From: Jiangella ureilytica
GTDB lineage: Bacteria; Actinomycetota; Actinomycetes; Jiangellales; Jiangellaceae
Length of the DNA: 64,000 bases
Assembly (NCBI RefSeq): GCF_004348545.1
Contig: NZ_SMKL01000005.1
Span: 62,001 to 126,000, forward strand
Reading direction: 5' to 3'
Positions within the stretch are counted from its first letter, which is position 1. Each line of letters opens with the position of its first letter. The notes beneath the pieces were generated by a model. The model searched no databases. It saw only the letters and a program-made list of their open reading frames with translations, and was not told where the DNA came from. Shown here piece after piece: positions 18,341-27,197 of this stretch. The position numbers and the translations under genes were made by a program.

Positions 18341-19276
18341 ATGGACGACTTCTCGACGGCGATCAACCAGCACCGGCGCGAGTTGCACGTGCACTGCTAC
18401 CGGATGCTCGGCTCGTTCGACGACGCCGAGGAGGTCGTCCAGGACGTCCTGCTGCGGGCGTGGACGCACCGCGACTCCTACGAGCACGGCACCAACCTGC
18501 GCGCGTGGCTCTACCGCATCGCCACCAACGCCTGCCTCGACCAGCTGCGGCAGCGGTCCCGGCGCCTGGAGCAGGTGCGCTCGTTCGCCGAGGTGCCGTG
18601 GCTGCAGCCGTACCCGGACCGGTTGCTCGACCAGGTCGCGCCCAGCGCCGACGAGCCCGAGGCCGTCGTCGTCGGGCGCGAGACCATCGAGCTGGCGTTC
18701 ATCGCCGCCATGCAGCTGCTTCCCGCCCAGCAGCGGGCGGTGCTGGTGATGCGCGAGGCCATCGGCTGGTCGGCGGCCGAGACCGCGGCGATCCTCGAGA
18801 CGACGGTGCCGGCGGTGAACAGCGCGCTGCAGCGGGCCCGGGCGACACTGCAGCGCGAGCGGCCGACGCCGGAGTCGGGCGCGCCGCGCACCGCGCTCAC
18901 CGCCGACGAGCGCGACCTGCTGCACCGCTACATCGCCCTCAGCGAGCGGCCCGACACCGACCGCATGGCGGCCCTGGTCCGCGACGACATCCGGGTCACC
19001 ATGCCGCCGCAGCCGGTCTGCTACGACGGCTGGGCCGCGCTGGCCCCGCTGCACGTGGCCGCCGCCCGGCACGGCGACTGGCGGCTGCTGCCGACGACGG
19101 CGAACCGGATGCCGGCCGCCGCCTGCTACCTGCGCCCACCCGGCGAGACCACGTTCGCCGCGTTCAAGCTCGACGTGCTGCGCATCGAGGGCGGGCTGAT
19201 CGCCGAGGTCACCACGTTCGGCCCGGAGCTGTTCCCGGCCTTCGACCTCCCCGCCGCTCTACCAGGAGCACCCTGA
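18341..19276 (+). CDS. ECF sigma factor with SnoaL-like C-terminal domain (SigG/SigX5-type)
   Basis: 311 residues from the ATG at 18341. Region 2: ELHVHCYRMLGSFDDAEEVV and LRAWLYRIATNACLDQLRQR. Region 4: LPAQQRAVLVMREAIGWSAAE and TVPAVNSALQRARATLQRE. Residues about 195-311 form a SnoaL/NTF2-like domain (RYIALSERPDTDRMAALVRDD, later TTFAAFKLDVLRIEGGLIAEV), which in this type substitutes for an anti-sigma factor as a sensory and regulatory domain. No anti-sigma gene is adjacent. Confidence 0.9.
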   Translation: MDDFSTAINQHRRELHVHCYRMLGSFDDAEEVVQDVLLRAWTHRDSYEHGTNLRAWLYRIATNACLDQLRQRSRRLEQVRSFAEVPWLQPYPDRLLDQVAPSADEPEAVVVGRETIELAFIAAMQLLPAQQRAVLVMREAIGWSAAETAAILETTVPAVNSALQRARATLQRERPTPESGAPRTALTADERDLLHRYIALSERPDTDRMAALVRDDIRVTMPPQPVCYDGWAALAPLHVAAARHGDWRLLPTTANRMPAAACYLRPPGETTFAAFKLDVLRIEGGLIAEVTTFGPELFPAFDLPAALPGAP

Positions 19277-19309
19277 GGCACCACCCGCGCCTGGTGCGTG
19301 GAGGTGCTC
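19266..19309. terminator. Nested hairpin between convergent sigma and sulfatase genes
   Basis: Outer arms GAGCACC (19266-19272) and GGTGCTC (19303-19309) enclose an inner stem GCACCA/TGGTGC (19278-19283, 19292-19297). It starts within the sigma-factor stop region and stands just before the sulfatase stop, so it probably terminates both. No U-tract. Confidence 0.5.
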
Positions 19310-19319
19310 ATCGCGGTGG

Positions 19320-20795
19320 TCAGTGGCGGACGTCGAGGTGGAAGGCGTCGGTGTGGTAGCCCGGCCAGGCGGTGGCGCGCTGTTCGGCGACGGTGTCGGC
19401 GTGCGGCTCGGCGGCGGGCAGCTCAGAGTCGTCGAGGAGACGCTCGCCGCCGCCGTCGCGGACCGCAGCGACGAGGCGATCCCGCCATCCCTGGAGCTGA
19501 TCCTCGGCGCCGCTCGCCAGGTCGTGCAGTTCCTGCGGGTCCGTGCCCAGGTCGAAGAGCTGCTCGGCCGGTCCCTCGGGGTACCAGACGTACTTGTGCC
19601 GCCCGTCGGTGATCGCCAGGTAGTACGGCAGGCCGGGCGGGCCGGCGTCGCCGCTCGCGAGGCCGACCACGATGCGCGGCCGGTCGCCGCCGTCTTGCCC
19701 GGCCAGCGCGACGAGGTCGGTCCCGTCGACGCCGTCCGGAACAGGTCTGCCCGCCGCCGCGACCAAGGTCGGCAGCACGTCGGCCAGCGTCACCGGCGTC
19801 CGGACCGCCGTGCCGGGCGCGACCGTCGACCGGCCCGCCGCCGGACGGACGATCATCGGCACACCGGCCGCCGCCTCGTGGAAGAACACCTTGTTCCCGG
19901 TGCCGTGGTCGCCGAGGTACTCGCCGTGGTCGGACGTGAACACGACGGTGGTGCGGGCCAGCTCGCCGACGTCCTGCAGGGCCGCCAGCACGCGGCCGAG
20001 GTTGTAGTCGATCTGCGTCACCAGGCCGTAGTAGGCCGCTCGGGCGGCCCGGATCGTCGCGGGGTCGAGCAGGTCGAAGGAGCCGCGGTGCCGCTGCCGC
20101 AGGAACGCGGCCGGGGCGTCGTCACCGGCCCAGTCGCCCGCGATCGGCGCCGGGATCGGCGCGTCGCGGTACATCGAGTAGTACGGCTCGGGCGGGTCCA
20201 GCGGCGGATGCGGCTTGCTGTAGGAGAGCCAGAGGAACAGCGGCCGGGTCGGGTCGCGGCGGTGCCGGATGTGCTCGACGGCCTGCTCGGACAGCCAGGA
20301 CGTCAGCGTCTGCGACTCCGGGACGGTCGCCATGCCGGGGTACAGCTCGTTCTGCCCCAGGCCGTGCCGCATGGCGGCGACCCCGCTCCGGCTGCCGTGC
20401 CGGTAGTAGTCGTCGGGCAGGATCAGCTCCTCGAACCCGTGGTGCGCCCGCGGCGGCGTGAAGTGCATCTTCCCGATGCCGACGGTGGCGTAGCCCAGCG
20501 CGCCGAGCCGGGCCGGCAGCGTCGGCGCCCCCGGCGCCAGGACGTCGCAGGTGCGGCCGTTGTGCGTCATGCCGTGGCGCAGCGCCGACTGCCCGGTCAG
20601 CAGCGTGACCCGCGACGGCACGCAGACCGGTGTCGAGGCGTAGGCGGCGTCGAACCGGATGCCCTCGTGCGCCAGCTGGTCCAGGTGCGGCGTGCGCAGG
20701 AACGGCGGCGCGCCCGGGCCCAGCGTGTCGCGGCGCTGCTGGTCGGTGGTGATGAGCAGCAGGTTCGGCCGGTCGTCGCCCGCACTGGGACTCAC
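19320..20795 (-). CDS. Type I sulfatase (formylglycine-dependent), probably cytoplasmic
   Basis: 491 residues from the GTG at 20795, overlapping the dehydrogenase stop (GTGA). The N-terminal metal site LLLITTDQQRRDTLG, the maturation signature CVPSRVTLLTG with Cys58 as the formylglycine precursor, KMHFTPP and the second metal motif TSDHGEYLGDHG are all present. There is no signal peptide, so hydrolysis of the sulfate ester is expected inside the cell, after uptake by the co-transcribed ABC importer. Activity needs a formylglycine-generating enzyme encoded elsewhere. Confidence 0.92.
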   Translation of the reverse strand: MSPSAGDDRPNLLLITTDQQRRDTLGPGAPPFLRTPHLDQLAHEGIRFDAAYASTPVCVPSRVTLLTGQSALRHGMTHNGRTCDVLAPGAPTLPARLGALGYATVGIGKMHFTPPRAHHGFEELILPDDYYRHGSRSGVAAMRHGLGQNELYPGMATVPESQTLTSWLSEQAVEHIRHRRDPTRPLFLWLSYSKPHPPLDPPEPYYSMYRDAPIPAPIAGDWAGDDAPAAFLRQRHRGSFDLLDPATIRAARAAYYGLVTQIDYNLGRVLAALQDVGELARTTVVFTSDHGEYLGDHGTGNKVFFHEAAAGVPMIVRPAAGRSTVAPGTAVRTPVTLADVLPTLVAAAGRPVPDGVDGTDLVALAGQDGGDRPRIVVGLASGDAGPPGLPYYLAITDGRHKYVWYPEGPAEQLFDLGTDPQELHDLASGAEDQLQGWRDRLVAAVRDGGGERLLDDSELPAAEPHADTVAEQRATAWPGYHTDAFHLDVRH

Positions 20796-22087
20796 AGGTA
20801 CTCGACCGTCCCGTTCTGCCGCGACCGCTCGGCGGCGAACGCGACCCAGTGGCTCTCGAGGCTCTCCTCGAACGCGCTGGGAGCGGCCGGCACCGGCAGC
20901 CCGGCCCGGCGCCGCCGGGTGCGCTCGGTGAACTCCGTCATCAGGCCCGCGTCGCCGCCGGCGTGCCCGCCGAGGTCCTCGGCGACCTGCTCCACGTGCC
21001 GGCCGGTGGGCTGCCGGCCGGCGATGTCCGGCACCGCGTCGAGGAAGCGGACGACCTCGATGCGCCCGCTCTCCATGTCGCCGGTGATCTCGCCGTGGCT
21101 GCCCATGAGCGTGACCTTGCGGGTGTTCTGCTGCGTGAACGCCGAGACGACCAGCGACGCCGTCACGCCGTTGGCGAACCGCAGCGACGTCGTCTGGTGG
21201 TCGGCGACGTCGTTGTCCATGCGGTAGACACAGCGTCCGTAGTCGGTCTCGCGCAGCGCCCGCAGCCGGCCCTCGGGCGACGGGTCCTTGGTGATGACGG
21301 AGACCGGCCAGCCGTCGACGCCGGCCAGGTGCTCCACGTAGAACCGTTCGGCGTTGTACGGGCAGCTCGCCGCGACGGCGCATCCGTCGATGCAGCGGTC
21401 GGTCGAGCCGGGCGGCGCGTTCTCGATGCGGAAGTGCCGCCGGTCGCCGAACGACGACACCGCGACGCACGGTGAGTCGACCAGCCAGCGCAGCATGTCG
21501 AGGTCGTGGCAGGCCTTGGCCAGCAGCATCGGGCTGGAGTCGGCGGCGCGGTGCCAGTTGCCGCGGACGTAGCTGTGCGCGAAGTGCCAGTAGCCGATGT
21601 TCTCGGAGTGCTGGATGCCCTGCAGGTCGCCGATGCGGCCCTCGCGCAGCAGCCGCCGCAGCGCGTTGAAGAACGGCGTGTACCGCATGACGTGCGAGAC
21701 GGTGATCGCGCCGGGCCGGTCCTTGGCGGCGGCGACCAGCCGGTCCAGCTCGCTGGGGGTCGGCGCCATCGGCTTCTCCAGCAGGACGTCGTAGCCCAGC
21801 TCGAGCGCCCGCAGGGTGGGGTCGACGTGCATCCGGTCCGGTGTGGCGACGACGACGGCGTCCCAGGGGCCCGGGCGGTCCAGCGCCGGGCGCCAGTCGG
21901 CGTACCGGTGCTCCGGCGCCACGCCGTGGGCGTCGCCGACCTCGGCCAGCCGCGCGCCGTCGCTGTCGGCGATCCCCGTCACCACGGCCGCGTCGGGATG
22001 CTGCAGGCACCAGCCGGCGTAGGCGGTGCCGCCGCGGCTCCCGGCGCCGAGCACCAGCAGCCGCACCGGCGCGTTCAGGTCCGTCAT
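20792..22087 (-). CDS. Gfo/Idh/MocA-family sugar dehydrogenase with an extra cysteine cluster
   Basis: 431 residues from the ATG at 22087 (AAAGGG 7 nt upstream); a GTG at 22093 overlapping the permease stop is also possible. The Rossmann glycine motif VLGAGSRGG opens the protein, LLEKPMAP carries the catalytic-lysine EKP, and KACHDLDML the active-site histidine. Unusually for the family, Cys232, Cys236 and Cys242 form C-x3-C-x5-C (RCIDGCAVAASCPY), with a fourth cysteine at 286. It probably oxidises a sugar, perhaps a sulfated one. Confidence 0.88.
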   Translation of the reverse strand: MTDLNAPVRLLVLGAGSRGGTAYAGWCLQHPDAAVVTGIADSDGARLAEVGDAHGVAPEHRYADWRPALDRPGPWDAVVVATPDRMHVDPTLRALELGYDVLLEKPMAPTPSELDRLVAAAKDRPGAITVSHVMRYTPFFNALRRLLREGRIGDLQGIQHSENIGYWHFAHSYVRGNWHRAADSSPMLLAKACHDLDMLRWLVDSPCVAVSSFGDRRHFRIENAPPGSTDRCIDGCAVAASCPYNAERFYVEHLAGVDGWPVSVITKDPSPEGRLRALRETDYGRCVYRMDNDVADHQTTSLRFANGVTASLVVSAFTQQNTRKVTLMGSHGEITGDMESGRIEVVRFLDAVPDIAGRQPTGRHVEQVAEDLGGHAGGDAGLMTEFTERTRRRRAGLPVPAAPSAFEESLESHWVAFAAERSRQNGTVEYL

Positions 22088-22089
22088 GC

Positions 22090-22953
22090 TCACCCTTTCT
22101 CGGCCCCCGCGGTGAGGCCCTCGACCAGCAGTCGTTCGGCGGCGAAGAACAGCGCGATGACCGGCAGCGTCAGCAGCACGGACCCGGCCATGAGGACGGT
22201 CGCCGACACGCTGATGTCGTCCAGCTGTGCCAGGCCGAGCGAGACCGTCCAGTTGTCACGGCTCTCCAGCAGGAAGAGCAGCGCGAACAGGTACTCGTTC
22301 CAGGCGATCATGAAGACGTAGAGCGAGGTCGCTGCGATCGACGGCATCGCCAGCGGCAGCACGATCCGGATGATCACCTGGCCGCGGTTGCAGCCGTCGA
22401 CCATGGCGGCGTCCTCCAGGCCCTTCGGGATGGACCGGAAGTAGTTGCGCAGCATGTAGACCGACACCGGCACCGTCGACGCCAGGTAGATGATGATCAG
22501 CGCCGGCAGCTCGCCGCGCAGCCCGAGCCGCGAGAACAGCACGAACAGCGGGATCGCCATGACGATGCCGGGGAACATGTAGACGGCGAAGAACGAGATG
22601 TTGACGACGTTCTTGCCGGGGAAGCGCAGGCGGGTCGCGGCGTATGCCCCGAGCACCGACAGCAGCACCGTCAGCACCACGGAGCCCAGCGCGACGATCA
22701 GCGAGTTGCCGAAGAACGACAGCAGGCCGTACCCGCCGTCCTCGGGCGAGGCGACCACCCGACGGTACGCCTCGAGGTTCAGCTCGCCGAACGACGGCAC
22801 GCCGAGCGGGTCCGAGAGCACGGCCTGCAGCGGCCGGACCGACAGCAGCAGCATGTAGAACAGCGGCAGCACGCAGGCGACCAGGATGAACGCCAGCCAC
22901 ACCACACGCGCCACGCCCAGGACGCGGGTCTCGACCACCTCGCGCGACGCCAT
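22090..22953 (-). CDS. Carbohydrate ABC transporter permease, MalG-type
   Basis: 287 residues; ATG at 22953 overlaps the stop of the upstream permease (ATGA). Six membrane segments are visible. The cytoplasmic EAA loop reads GLEDAAMVDGCNRGQVIIRI, the ATPase docking site. The ending (LLVEGLTAGAEKG) is typical of the CUT1 family. No ATPase is encoded in the operon, so a shared MsiK-like ATPase is expected. Confidence 0.93.
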   Translation of the reverse strand: MASREVVETRVLGVARVVWLAFILVACVLPLFYMLLLSVRPLQAVLSDPLGVPSFGELNLEAYRRVVASPEDGGYGLLSFFGNSLIVALGSVVLTVLLSVLGAYAATRLRFPGKNVVNISFFAVYMFPGIVMAIPLFVLFSRLGLRGELPALIIIYLASTVPVSVYMLRNYFRSIPKGLEDAAMVDGCNRGQVIIRIVLPLAMPSIAATSLYVFMIAWNEYLFALLFLLESRDNWTVSLGLAQLDDISVSATVLMAGSVLLTLPVIALFFAAERLLVEGLTAGAEKG

Positions 22954-23990
22954 CAGACCTCCGCCTCCTGCTTCACGACGCCGTACCGGTAGTAGACGGC
23001 GAAGGCGATGATCAGCACGACGGACATCAGCAGGCCGAGCGCCGCCGCCCCGCCGACGTCGTTGCGGGAGACCAGGTACGTGTAGACCTGCACCGCCACC
23101 ACCTCGGTGCCCGCGGCGCCGCGGGTCAGCAGGTACACGTCGTTGAAGTTCTGGAACGTCCAGATGAAGCGCAGCAGCACCAGCAGCGCGATGACTCCGG
23201 ACAGCTGCGGCAGGACGATGTGGCGGAACCGCTGGAGGGGCGTGGCGCCGTCGACCCGCGCGGCCTCCTCCAGATCGCGGGGCAGGCCCTGCAGCCGGGC
23301 CAGGATGAACAGGAACGCCAGCGGGAACGTCTTCCAGGCCTCGAACACGATGACGGTCAGCAGGGCGATCGGCGCGTCGAACCCGACGCCGAACAGCTCC
23401 AGCCGGTGGAACCGCTCGCTGAGGAAGCCGATGGGCTGGTCCCAGCCGAGCACCTCGACGCCGAACACGTTGACCGGGCCGAACTGCGGGTTGAGCAGCG
23501 TCCGCCAGACCAGCGCCGCCGACACCACCGGGATGACGTACGGCACCAGCACGAACGCCCGGATGAGGAAGCGGCCGGGGAACCGGTGCCGCAGCGCCAG
23601 CGCCGTCGCCAGCCCGGCGCCGACCGACAGCACCGTGCCGCCGATGCTGTAGATCAGCGTCGTGCGGACCATCTCCCACAGGTCCGCGCTGCCCAGGACG
23701 GTCTCGAAGTTCCGCAGCGTCAGCGTGATGTCGAAGACGTTCTGCAGGTCGATCAGCCGCAGCCGCTGGAACGACATGACGATCGTCCACAGGAACGGCA
23801 GCACGACCACCAGCAGGACGATCAGCACCGTCGGGCTGACCAGGACCAGCCCGGCCCGCGACTCGCGCGCCCGCAGCGAGAGTCCTCGACGCCCGCGCCC
23901 GCGCACGCGTCCGGCGCCCGGGCCGCCGCCCGAGCCGGTGCCGGCCGGCTCGGTGTCGGCGGCGGACGTGGCGAGAGGTCCGGAAGCCAT
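22953..23990 (-). CDS. Carbohydrate ABC transporter permease, MalF-type
   Basis: 345 residues. ATG at 23990, 5 bp after the binding-protein stop. A 45-residue Gly/Arg-rich cytoplasmic N-terminus precedes six membrane segments. The EAA loop reads LEEAARVDGATPLQRFRHI. It forms the heterodimeric channel with the MalG-type partner, with which its stop overlaps. Confidence 0.92.
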   Translation of the reverse strand: MASGPLATSAADTEPAGTGSGGGPGAGRVRGRGRRGLSLRARESRAGLVLVSPTVLIVLLVVVLPFLWTIVMSFQRLRLIDLQNVFDITLTLRNFETVLGSADLWEMVRTTLIYSIGGTVLSVGAGLATALALRHRFPGRFLIRAFVLVPYVIPVVSAALVWRTLLNPQFGPVNVFGVEVLGWDQPIGFLSERFHRLELFGVGFDAPIALLTVIVFEAWKTFPLAFLFILARLQGLPRDLEEAARVDGATPLQRFRHIVLPQLSGVIALLVLLRFIWTFQNFNDVYLLTRGAAGTEVVAVQVYTYLVSRNDVGGAAALGLLMSVVLIIAFAVYYRYGVVKQEAEV

Positions 23991-23995
23991 GGGCC

Positions 23996-25399
23996 TCAGC
24001 CCAGTTCGGCCTGGAGCTGGGTGGCGCTCTCGTCCATCTGCGCGGCCGCCTCGGCGGGCGTGAGGGTGCCGTCCAGCGCGTCGCGCAGGATGTTGGTCAG
24101 CTCGAGGTCGCCGTACATCGCGGTGACCAGCGCGCCCTGTCCCTGCGGGAAGCCCCAGCGCTCGAACCCGGTGGCGCCCTCGGTGATGGTCTGTACCGCC
24201 TCGTCGCCGTACAGCTCGCCGACGGAGAGCTGCTGCGACCCGGTACCGACGGCGAGGTCGGTCCAGCCGTCGACGTAGGTGGTGTCGTCGGCGGAGTTGC
24301 CGTTGCGCATCGGGAAGCGGCCCTCGGGCGAGATGGAGAGGAAGCCCATGTAGCCGTCGCCGAGCAGGTAGCGCACGAGCTCCTTCGACGGCTCCAGGTC
24401 GGCCGACGCGGTGATGCCCAGGTTGATCGTCAGGCCGAACTGCGTGGGCTCGTCGCCCGACGGACCCTGGAACAGCGGCAGGATCCTGGTGCGGTCGACC
24501 AGCCACTGCTGGTCGTTGGCGCACTCGGCGCAGGTCAGCGGGGTGTCCGCGAACAGCCCGGCCAGCTCGTCGAGCAGGTGCGGCGACCACGACGTCATCG
24601 CCGTCTGCCCGGCCAGATAGTTGGCGCGGGTGGTGTCGACGTCGCCGGCGCCGGCGGGCGCGTACTGCGCGAGGTCGACGTAGAACTGGATCGCCTCCTC
24701 GCACTCGGGGCTGTCCAGCGTCACCTCGCCCTCGTCGTCGACCAGCTGGCAGTCGTTGGCGAGCGCGACGTGCTCGAAGACCTGCATGGTGAAGCCGTCG
24801 CCGCCGGTGCTGCCGAGCGCGAAGCCGGAGACGCCGTTCTGGCCGTTGAGCCGCTCGGCGGCGGTCAGTGCCGCCTCGTAGGTGGACGGCTCCTCCAGCC
24901 CGGCCGCCTCGAACAGGTCGGTGCGGTAGAAGATCATCTGGCCCCAGCCGTCGGACGGGACGGTGGCGTACTCGCCCTCGGCGTCCTCGACCCGGATGAG
25001 GTCCAGCGCGCTCTCGTTGAACGTGTCCGAGCCCAGCTCGTCCACCATCTCGCTGGCGGCGGCGGAGTCGAGGATGCCCTCGGCGACCCAGCCGGCGGCC
25101 AGCTCGACGCCGTGCACCACGACGTCGGGAAGATCACCGGCCGCGGCGGCCGAGACCATCGCCTGTGACAGATCCGGCGCGCTGACGCCGACCAGCTCGA
25201 CGTCGATGCCGGACTGCTCCGTGAAGTCGGCGAGCACCTGCTCCATGATGGCGATCCGGTCGGCGGTGTCGTAGACGGTCCAGAACGTGATGCTGCCGCC
25301 GCCCCCCTCGGAGTCGGCGCTGTCGCCGTCGTCGCCGGAACATCCCGCAGCGACCAGACCGATCACCGCGAGTGTGCCCAGAGGTCGTCGCCACATCAT
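23996..25399 (-). CDS. Extracellular sugar-binding lipoprotein (CUT1 ABC importer)
   Basis: 467 residues; AGGAGG lies 5-8 nt before the tandem ATG ATG (25399/25396). The lipobox AAGC gives Cys20 as the lipid anchor. The mature protein begins SITFWTVYDTADRIAIMEQV, the usual fold of family 1 solute-binding proteins, with DLPDVVVHGVELA and a WGFPQGQGALV segment near the ligand cleft. CAECANDQQW suggests a surface disulfide. It is the first gene of the five-gene sulfatase operon. Ligand not identifiable by eye. Confidence 0.92.
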   Translation of the reverse strand: MMWRRPLGTLAVIGLVAAGCSGDDGDSADSEGGGGSITFWTVYDTADRIAIMEQVLADFTEQSGIDVELVGVSAPDLSQAMVSAAAAGDLPDVVVHGVELAAGWVAEGILDSAAASEMVDELGSDTFNESALDLIRVEDAEGEYATVPSDGWGQMIFYRTDLFEAAGLEEPSTYEAALTAAERLNGQNGVSGFALGSTGGDGFTMQVFEHVALANDCQLVDDEGEVTLDSPECEEAIQFYVDLAQYAPAGAGDVDTTRANYLAGQTAMTSWSPHLLDELAGLFADTPLTCAECANDQQWLVDRTRILPLFQGPSGDEPTQFGLTINLGITASADLEPSKELVRYLLGDGYMGFLSISPEGRFPMRNGNSADDTTYVDGWTDLAVGTGSQQLSVGELYGDEAVQTITEGATGFERWGFPQGQGALVTAMYGDLELTNILRDALDGTLTPAEAAAQMDESATQLQAELG

Positions 25400-25471
25400 G
25401 CCGTCCTCCTCGGTGGGAGTTCTCGCCTGCAATGTGGGGCACCATGCTTGGGAAATGTGATTCAACGTGTC

Positions 25472-25511
25472 AACGAATGGGAACGAAATGCAAGGAATCG
25501 CAACCCATAGG
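25472..25511. promoter_or_regulatory. Four phased 10-bp AA-starting repeats in the lrp/ABC divergent promoter
   Basis: Four consecutive decamers, AACGAATGGG, AACGAAATGC, AAGGAATCGC and AACCCATAGG, run from 25472 to 25511, immediately before the regulator start and upstream of the ABC operon. The interval is markedly richer in A/T than its surroundings. Helically phased AA steps bend DNA and suit cooperative Lrp-type binding. Confidence 0.45.
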
Positions 25512-25522
25512 CGGTGATCTGA

Positions 25523-26533
25523 GTGAACTCGGTGAAGATCGACGAACTCGACCGGCTCGTGGTCGCGGCGCTGCTCGCGCACCCGCGGGCGACCCACGCA
25601 ACCATCGGCCAGGCGGTCCGCAGCTCCGAGGCGACGGTCTCGCGGCGGCTCATGCGGCTGCGGCGGGCCGGTGCCGTCCGCGTCGTCGGCGCGCTGGACT
25701 CGCAGATCAGCCACCGGGCGCGGTCGGTGTTCGTCCGGCTGCGGTGCGCGCCGGGGGCCGCCGACGATCTGGCCCTGCCGTTGGCGCAGTGGGGCGAGAC
25801 CGGGTCGGTCAAGGTGCTGACCGGCAGCGTCGACTGCGTCGCGGAGATCGCCTACACCTCCAACGAGCACCTCTACGCGCTGATGATGCACCGGCTGCCG
25901 CAGTTCGACGGCGTCATGGCGACGTTCAGCAACCAGGTGATCCGCCGGTTCTCCACGCCGCACGGCTGGAACCCCGGCCTGCTGCCCGACGACGCCGTCG
26001 CCGTCCTGCGCTCCGAGCGCCGCGACCGGTGGAGCGAGCGCCCCGAGCCCGCCGAGGCCGCCCCCATGACCGAGCTGGACGAGCAGATCGTCGGCGAGCT
26101 CATCGGCGACGGCCGCATGAGCTGGCAGGAGCTCGCCGTCCGGTGCGGCGTCACCCCCAGCACCGCGCGCCGGCGCACCGAGGCGCTGATGTCGAGCGGC
26201 GTGCTGCGCATGCGCACCGTCGTCGAGCCGGAGGTGCTGGGCCTGACGGTGAACGCCTTCGTCTGGCTCACGATCAACCCGACGAAGATCGGCCTCGCCG
26301 GCGAGATCCTGGCGCGGCACCGCAACGTCGTGATGATCGCGGCCACGACCGGCGACCGGAACCTGTGCGGCGAGATCGCCGTCGCCAGCGACAGCGCGCT
26401 CTACGAGTTCCTCTCCGAGACCATCGGCCACCTGCCCGGACTCATCCACGCAGACGTCGCCGTGGCACTGCGCACGGTCAAGCGGGCCGGCATGATCGCG
26501 CCCGAGCTGCGGACGGCCGTCGCGTCACCGTAG
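25523..26533 (+). CDS. Tandem Lrp/AsnC-family regulator
   Basis: 336 residues, GTG start. Two complete HTH units are present: IDELDRLVVAALLAHPRATHA at the N-terminus with SSEATVSRRLMRLRRAG, and LDEQIVGELIGDGRMSW near residue 180 with VTPSTARRRTEALMSSGVL. Each is followed by a RAM/effector-like segment. A fused pair mimics the usual dimer and permits two different half-site specificities. Divergent from the sugar ABC-sulfatase operon, it is the likely local regulator, which is unusual because Lrp proteins mostly sense amino acids. Confidence 0.88.
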   Translation: MNSVKIDELDRLVVAALLAHPRATHATIGQAVRSSEATVSRRLMRLRRAGAVRVVGALDSQISHRARSVFVRLRCAPGAADDLALPLAQWGETGSVKVLTGSVDCVAEIAYTSNEHLYALMMHRLPQFDGVMATFSNQVIRRFSTPHGWNPGLLPDDAVAVLRSERRDRWSERPEPAEAAPMTELDEQIVGELIGDGRMSWQELAVRCGVTPSTARRRTEALMSSGVLRMRTVVEPEVLGLTVNAFVWLTINPTKIGLAGEILARHRNVVMIAATTGDRNLCGEIAVASDSALYEFLSETIGHLPGLIHADVAVALRTVKRAGMIAPELRTAVASP

Positions 26534-26642
26534 TGTCGATCAGGCCAGCGGTCACCATCCGTGCCGTGAACAGGCCCGGAACTCCACGCGATCATGCGAA
26601 TCTCGCGCGCCCGAACGCGGCTCGGAGGGCTATGGTCGAACC

Positions 26643-27197
26643 ATGCATGAGAGTGATGCAGCGCACGATGCTGTGCGCCGCGACCCTATAGAGATCGTTT
26701 CTTACGACAAGGATTGGCCCGCGTCCTTCGAGCAGGAGCGCCGGCGCGTCGAGCCGGCTCTTCGCCCGTGGCTCATCGGCTCCGTCGAGCATGTCGGCAG
26801 CACCGCCGTGCCCGGTCTTTCCGCCAAGCCCATCATCGACATGTTGGCCATGGTCGCGTCCTACGAGGACGCTCGCGGCGCCATCGCCGCCATGGAGGCG
26901 GCCGGCTGGACGCACGTGTGGGAAGCCGGCGACGAAGAGCTGCGGCGCTGGTCGTTCTGCTACCCCGACCCCGCCTGGCGCACCCACCACCTGCACGTCG
27001 TCGAGTACGTGTCGCAGCTCGGCCGCGACTGCCTCGCCTTCCGCGACCACCTCCGGCACCACCCCGAGGACGCGCAGAGCTACGCCGGCATCAAGCAGAG
27101 TCTGGCGGCGTTGCACCACGACGACCGGCCGGCCTACCGGGCCGGCAAGGCACCGTTCATCGAGGACATCATGCGACGGGCGTCCGTCGAGCACTGA
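26643..27197 (+). CDS. GrpB (UPF0157) family protein
   Basis: 184 residues, ATG start. The family signature is clear: IEIVSYDKDWPASFEQERRR, then VEHVGSTAVPGLSAKPIIDM with the nucleotidyltransferase-like GSTAVPGL loop, and THHLHVVEY. GrpB-domain proteins have a nucleotidyltransferase fold; some are fused to CoaE kinases, but their reaction is not established. The last 29 bp overlap the 3' end of the convergent DUF389 gene. Confidence 0.93.
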   Translation: MHESDAAHDAVRRDPIEIVSYDKDWPASFEQERRRVEPALRPWLIGSVEHVGSTAVPGLSAKPIIDMLAMVASYEDARGAIAAMEAAGWTHVWEAGDEELRRWSFCYPDPAWRTHHLHVVEYVSQLGRDCLAFRDHLRHHPEDAQSYAGIKQSLAALHHDDRPAYRAGKAPFIEDIMRRASVEH

